Of a DNA stretch of 64,000 nt, positions 61,905 through 64,000 are shown piece by piece. Within the stretch, counting starts at the first letter, position 1; the number at the start of each line of letters is the position of its first letter. Under the pieces are notes generated by a model. The model was not told the origin of the DNA. It searched no databases and saw only the letters and a list, made by a program, of their open reading frames with translations. This DNA comes from Perca fluviatilis (lineage: Eukaryota; Chordata; Actinopteri; Perciformes; Percidae): contig NC_053127.1 of assembly GCF_010015445.1 (NCBI RefSeq), positions 9,132,276-9,196,275 on the forward strand. The letters run 5' to 3'. The translations under genes were made by a program, and so were the position numbers.

Positions 61905-62020
61905 CGGTTTTGGGTTTAAACTTTGATGCTTCTGACTTGGCCAGGACTCCTTTGTAAAAGAGATTCTGAATCTCATTTGGGACTATTTCCTGGTCAAATA
62001 AAGGTTAAATGAAAAAAAAA
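61905..62020 (+). mobile_element. LINE 3' end fragment
   Basis: The segment has CTTGGCCAGGACTCCTTTGT, AAAAGAGATTCTGAATCTCA, GGACTATTTCCTGGTCAAAT and AAAGGTTAAAT, then an A-rich tail at 62010-62020. This is the usual 3' UTR end of a fish non-LTR retrotransposon family. No coding part remains. Confidence 0.55.
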
Positions 62021-62527
62021 AGAAGAAGACCAAAGTATATATTTTTGGCTTTCTGAAAGCTTTCGTCATCACAGAACTGAGACCTGTGCAGAGTGAGAAC
62101 ATGGTTAATAATCTAAATAAGCAGAGTTGGCTATGTATATATGCAGAAGTGCATGCACACGACATGTGATTGCTCCATAATTATGACTAAAACTGCTCCA
62201 CCAGATGTTGCTTATCTCAGGAAATACTGGCTCCCTGTCAATATTACGTTTGACAGCAGTGTCCCGACTTCACAACGCTGCTCAGTGTAAACACTCTCGT
62301 TTATCTGGAAATGGGAGAGGGACCTTGTGATTTTATTTTCCGTAGCCAGCGCGAGCCAGATCAGACCAGTTGACAATGTGATTATTTTGGTATTTGGACA
62401 CAGCTCTCAAACTATTATGCAATGCCTCTGGGATTGATTTACTGTACGCCTCGTAACGCCGGACAGACCACTTTCTGGAAAAAAAAAAAAAAGATAGTGG
62501 CAGGCCAGTGTGTTTGTGTGCCTCGGA

Positions 62528-62782
62528 ACGTGTGTGTGTGTGTGTGTGTGTGTTTGGGTTTCGTCTGTCTCTCAATGCAAAAGAACACCGATGAGATTAT
62601 AAGCAGACTGTATCTATAGTGAGGGAAATAAAAGTGTTTAAAAAAGAAAAACGATACGATTGAAGGGAGTTATTTTGACACTTGAGATGGCCGCAGGAAG
62701 GTTGTTTTGACGTGTCTGACCTCGGGAATTTGTGTGTGTGTTGGTGTGTGTGTGTGTGTTGGTGTGACTGTGTGTGTGTGGG
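62528..62782. repeat. Short interrupted TG tracts
   Basis: TG runs at 62529-62552 and 62731-62782, the latter broken by TTGG and ACTG. They are minor compared with the other tracts. Confidence 0.9.
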
Positions 62783-64000
62783 GAGGTTCAGGTGGCAGCG
62801 GTGGCGCTAGGCCGTCATTCAGCGCACGTCCGCCTTCCAAGAGTTGCACAGCACCCACGGGCATCCCAAACAGCCCCAGCCGGAGCTCTGCGGGGCTGCA
62901 GTAAACAAGTCGCTCTCATCTCAAAGAGAGTGTGTGTCTGTGTGTTGGGGGGGGTGATACTGTGATACTCCGCCGGTATGTTCGTGTACACATCATAGTG
63001 CCATAGCATATACATTTTTGTCTTCTTTTTCCTGGCCAGAGTGCTTCCACCTAGATTTGCATGTTGGAAACAGTACATGTGGTCTTTGCAGCTATTGACA
63101 AAGTATTTATATTATTAATACACATCGACTATGCACAGCTGCTGGTGCTGTATGAAAAACATATACTGTACATATACATAAGAAATTCATATTTTGTATT
63201 TTATACAAATGCTCTTCAACGTATTAATTGTGACAAGCTTGAATGGTTTTAATCATTTTTCTATCTACTGCTCATATTTAGGTATAGTTTTCATATTTTA
63301 AATACATTTTTAAATACGTTACTTATAATTTCCACTACCCTAGTTGGTACCAAAATGATAATTCGATTATATACTGTAGCTGATTAGCTTATCGAAAGGA
63401 TTATCAACTGATGGATCCTTTAATGATTTTTAAAGATATGTACCAAAATTCAGCAGTTACATGTTTTTTTACCTGGCTTATACATTTTATATACTTTAAT
63501 TATTAATTACTCAATAAATCAATAGTCATTGTTTTTGTAGTCCTAGTCCTACAGCTACAGTCAATTGTGTAAACTATACTAATTCTGGGATCCACACTTA
63601 ACCACCAAACTGTCCTTTAATAAACTAAAATAAAGTCTTTCTCTATGAGAAAAAGAACTGTGTTAAATATGACTTACTACAGACTAAGCTAACTCAAAAG
63701 GAAGCAAAAAGATAATGAAGCATGACAATTGCTCCTATTTCTGGCAGCCCCTGATATTCCCAGGAGCTTCCTAAACCTGATTTTGGGAATCATTGGTGTA
63801 TATTATGTAACCACAGCTTGCTTTGCTCTGTTCTTATTTATACCTGATGGCTCTTCTTTGCTGCTGTCCAAAGGCAGCATCTTTCATGCCTCATCATATC
63901 TGACCTAAAACGTATCGTTAACTATGGATAAACATATTGCCTCTGACTGCCACATCTTATATTAGTACCTTCATCTCAGCACAGCACGCTATTAAAGGGA

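Larger units (their letters stand above)
49688..64000 (-). other. zbtb16: zbtb16 intron upstream of the finger 3 exon (partial)
   Basis: This stretch lies 5' of the finger 3 acceptor. The large coding exon with the BTB domain and fingers 1-2 is expected upstream and is not present, so the region is intronic by inference. It holds a MITE with an expanded tandem array (51047-51898), LINE 3' tails (55121-55185, 61905-62020), a hAT-like MITE (57079-57475) and several candidate regulatory blocks. Positions 49690-51040, 52150-53500, 55190-56450 and 62780-64000 show nothing I can name apart from short TG tracts. Confidence 0.75.

Noticed and set aside
49688..64000. Search for the BTB-domain exon and fingers 1-2
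   Set aside because: No long minus-strand frame with BTB or zinc-finger motifs is present. It should lie beyond 64000.

Overview
This window is vertebrate, almost certainly from a teleost fish of the percomorph type. It is almost wholly non-coding. It carries about twenty long (CA)n/(TG)n microsatellites, many small non-autonomous DNA transposons and decayed LINE tails of kinds common in bony fish. No open reading frame longer than about 250 codons exists, and the longest are translations of simple repeats.

Two real coding exons are visible, both on the minus strand. Positions 49687 down to 49590 encode a C2H2 zinc finger, and positions 11835 down to 11749 encode the next one. Both are bounded by consensus AG/GT splice sites, and their codon phases join exactly (TCA G|CT GGT). 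The peptides match fingers 3 and 4 of the nine-finger repressor ZBTB16 (PLZF). The window is therefore the middle of a zbtb16 gene. Transcription runs from high to low coordinates. The BTB domain and fingers 1-2 must lie beyond position 64000, and fingers 5-9 before position 1. The intron between the two exons is 37,754 bp.

Region by region: 1-11748 is the intron after finger 4, with three long CA/TG repeats, a PIF/Harbinger-like MITE (6936-7332) and old dispersed repeats. 11836-49589 is the giant intron, with four short DNA elements whose ends can be defined (16002-16488, 18670-18950, 28885-29692 and the 300-bp-arm palindrome 40972-41782), a dead L2/CR1-type LINE 3' end (42930-43715), a MITE with 75-bp inverted repeats (44617-45354) and the longest CA repeat (65 units, 36119-36248). 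49688-64000 is the intron upstream of finger 3, with a MITE that has expanded an internal 46-bp unit to eight copies (51047-51898), a hAT-like MITE (57079-57475) and several complex stretches that may be conserved enhancers.

No other gene, tRNA, rRNA, CRISPR array or bacterial-type system was found. The main points of interest are the phase-matched cassette exon for finger 4, the TATA-like tandem array, the nearly perfect hairpin at 29816-29874 and a set of candidate cis-regulatory blocks. The regulatory and repeat-family calls were made without alignments and are graded accordingly.
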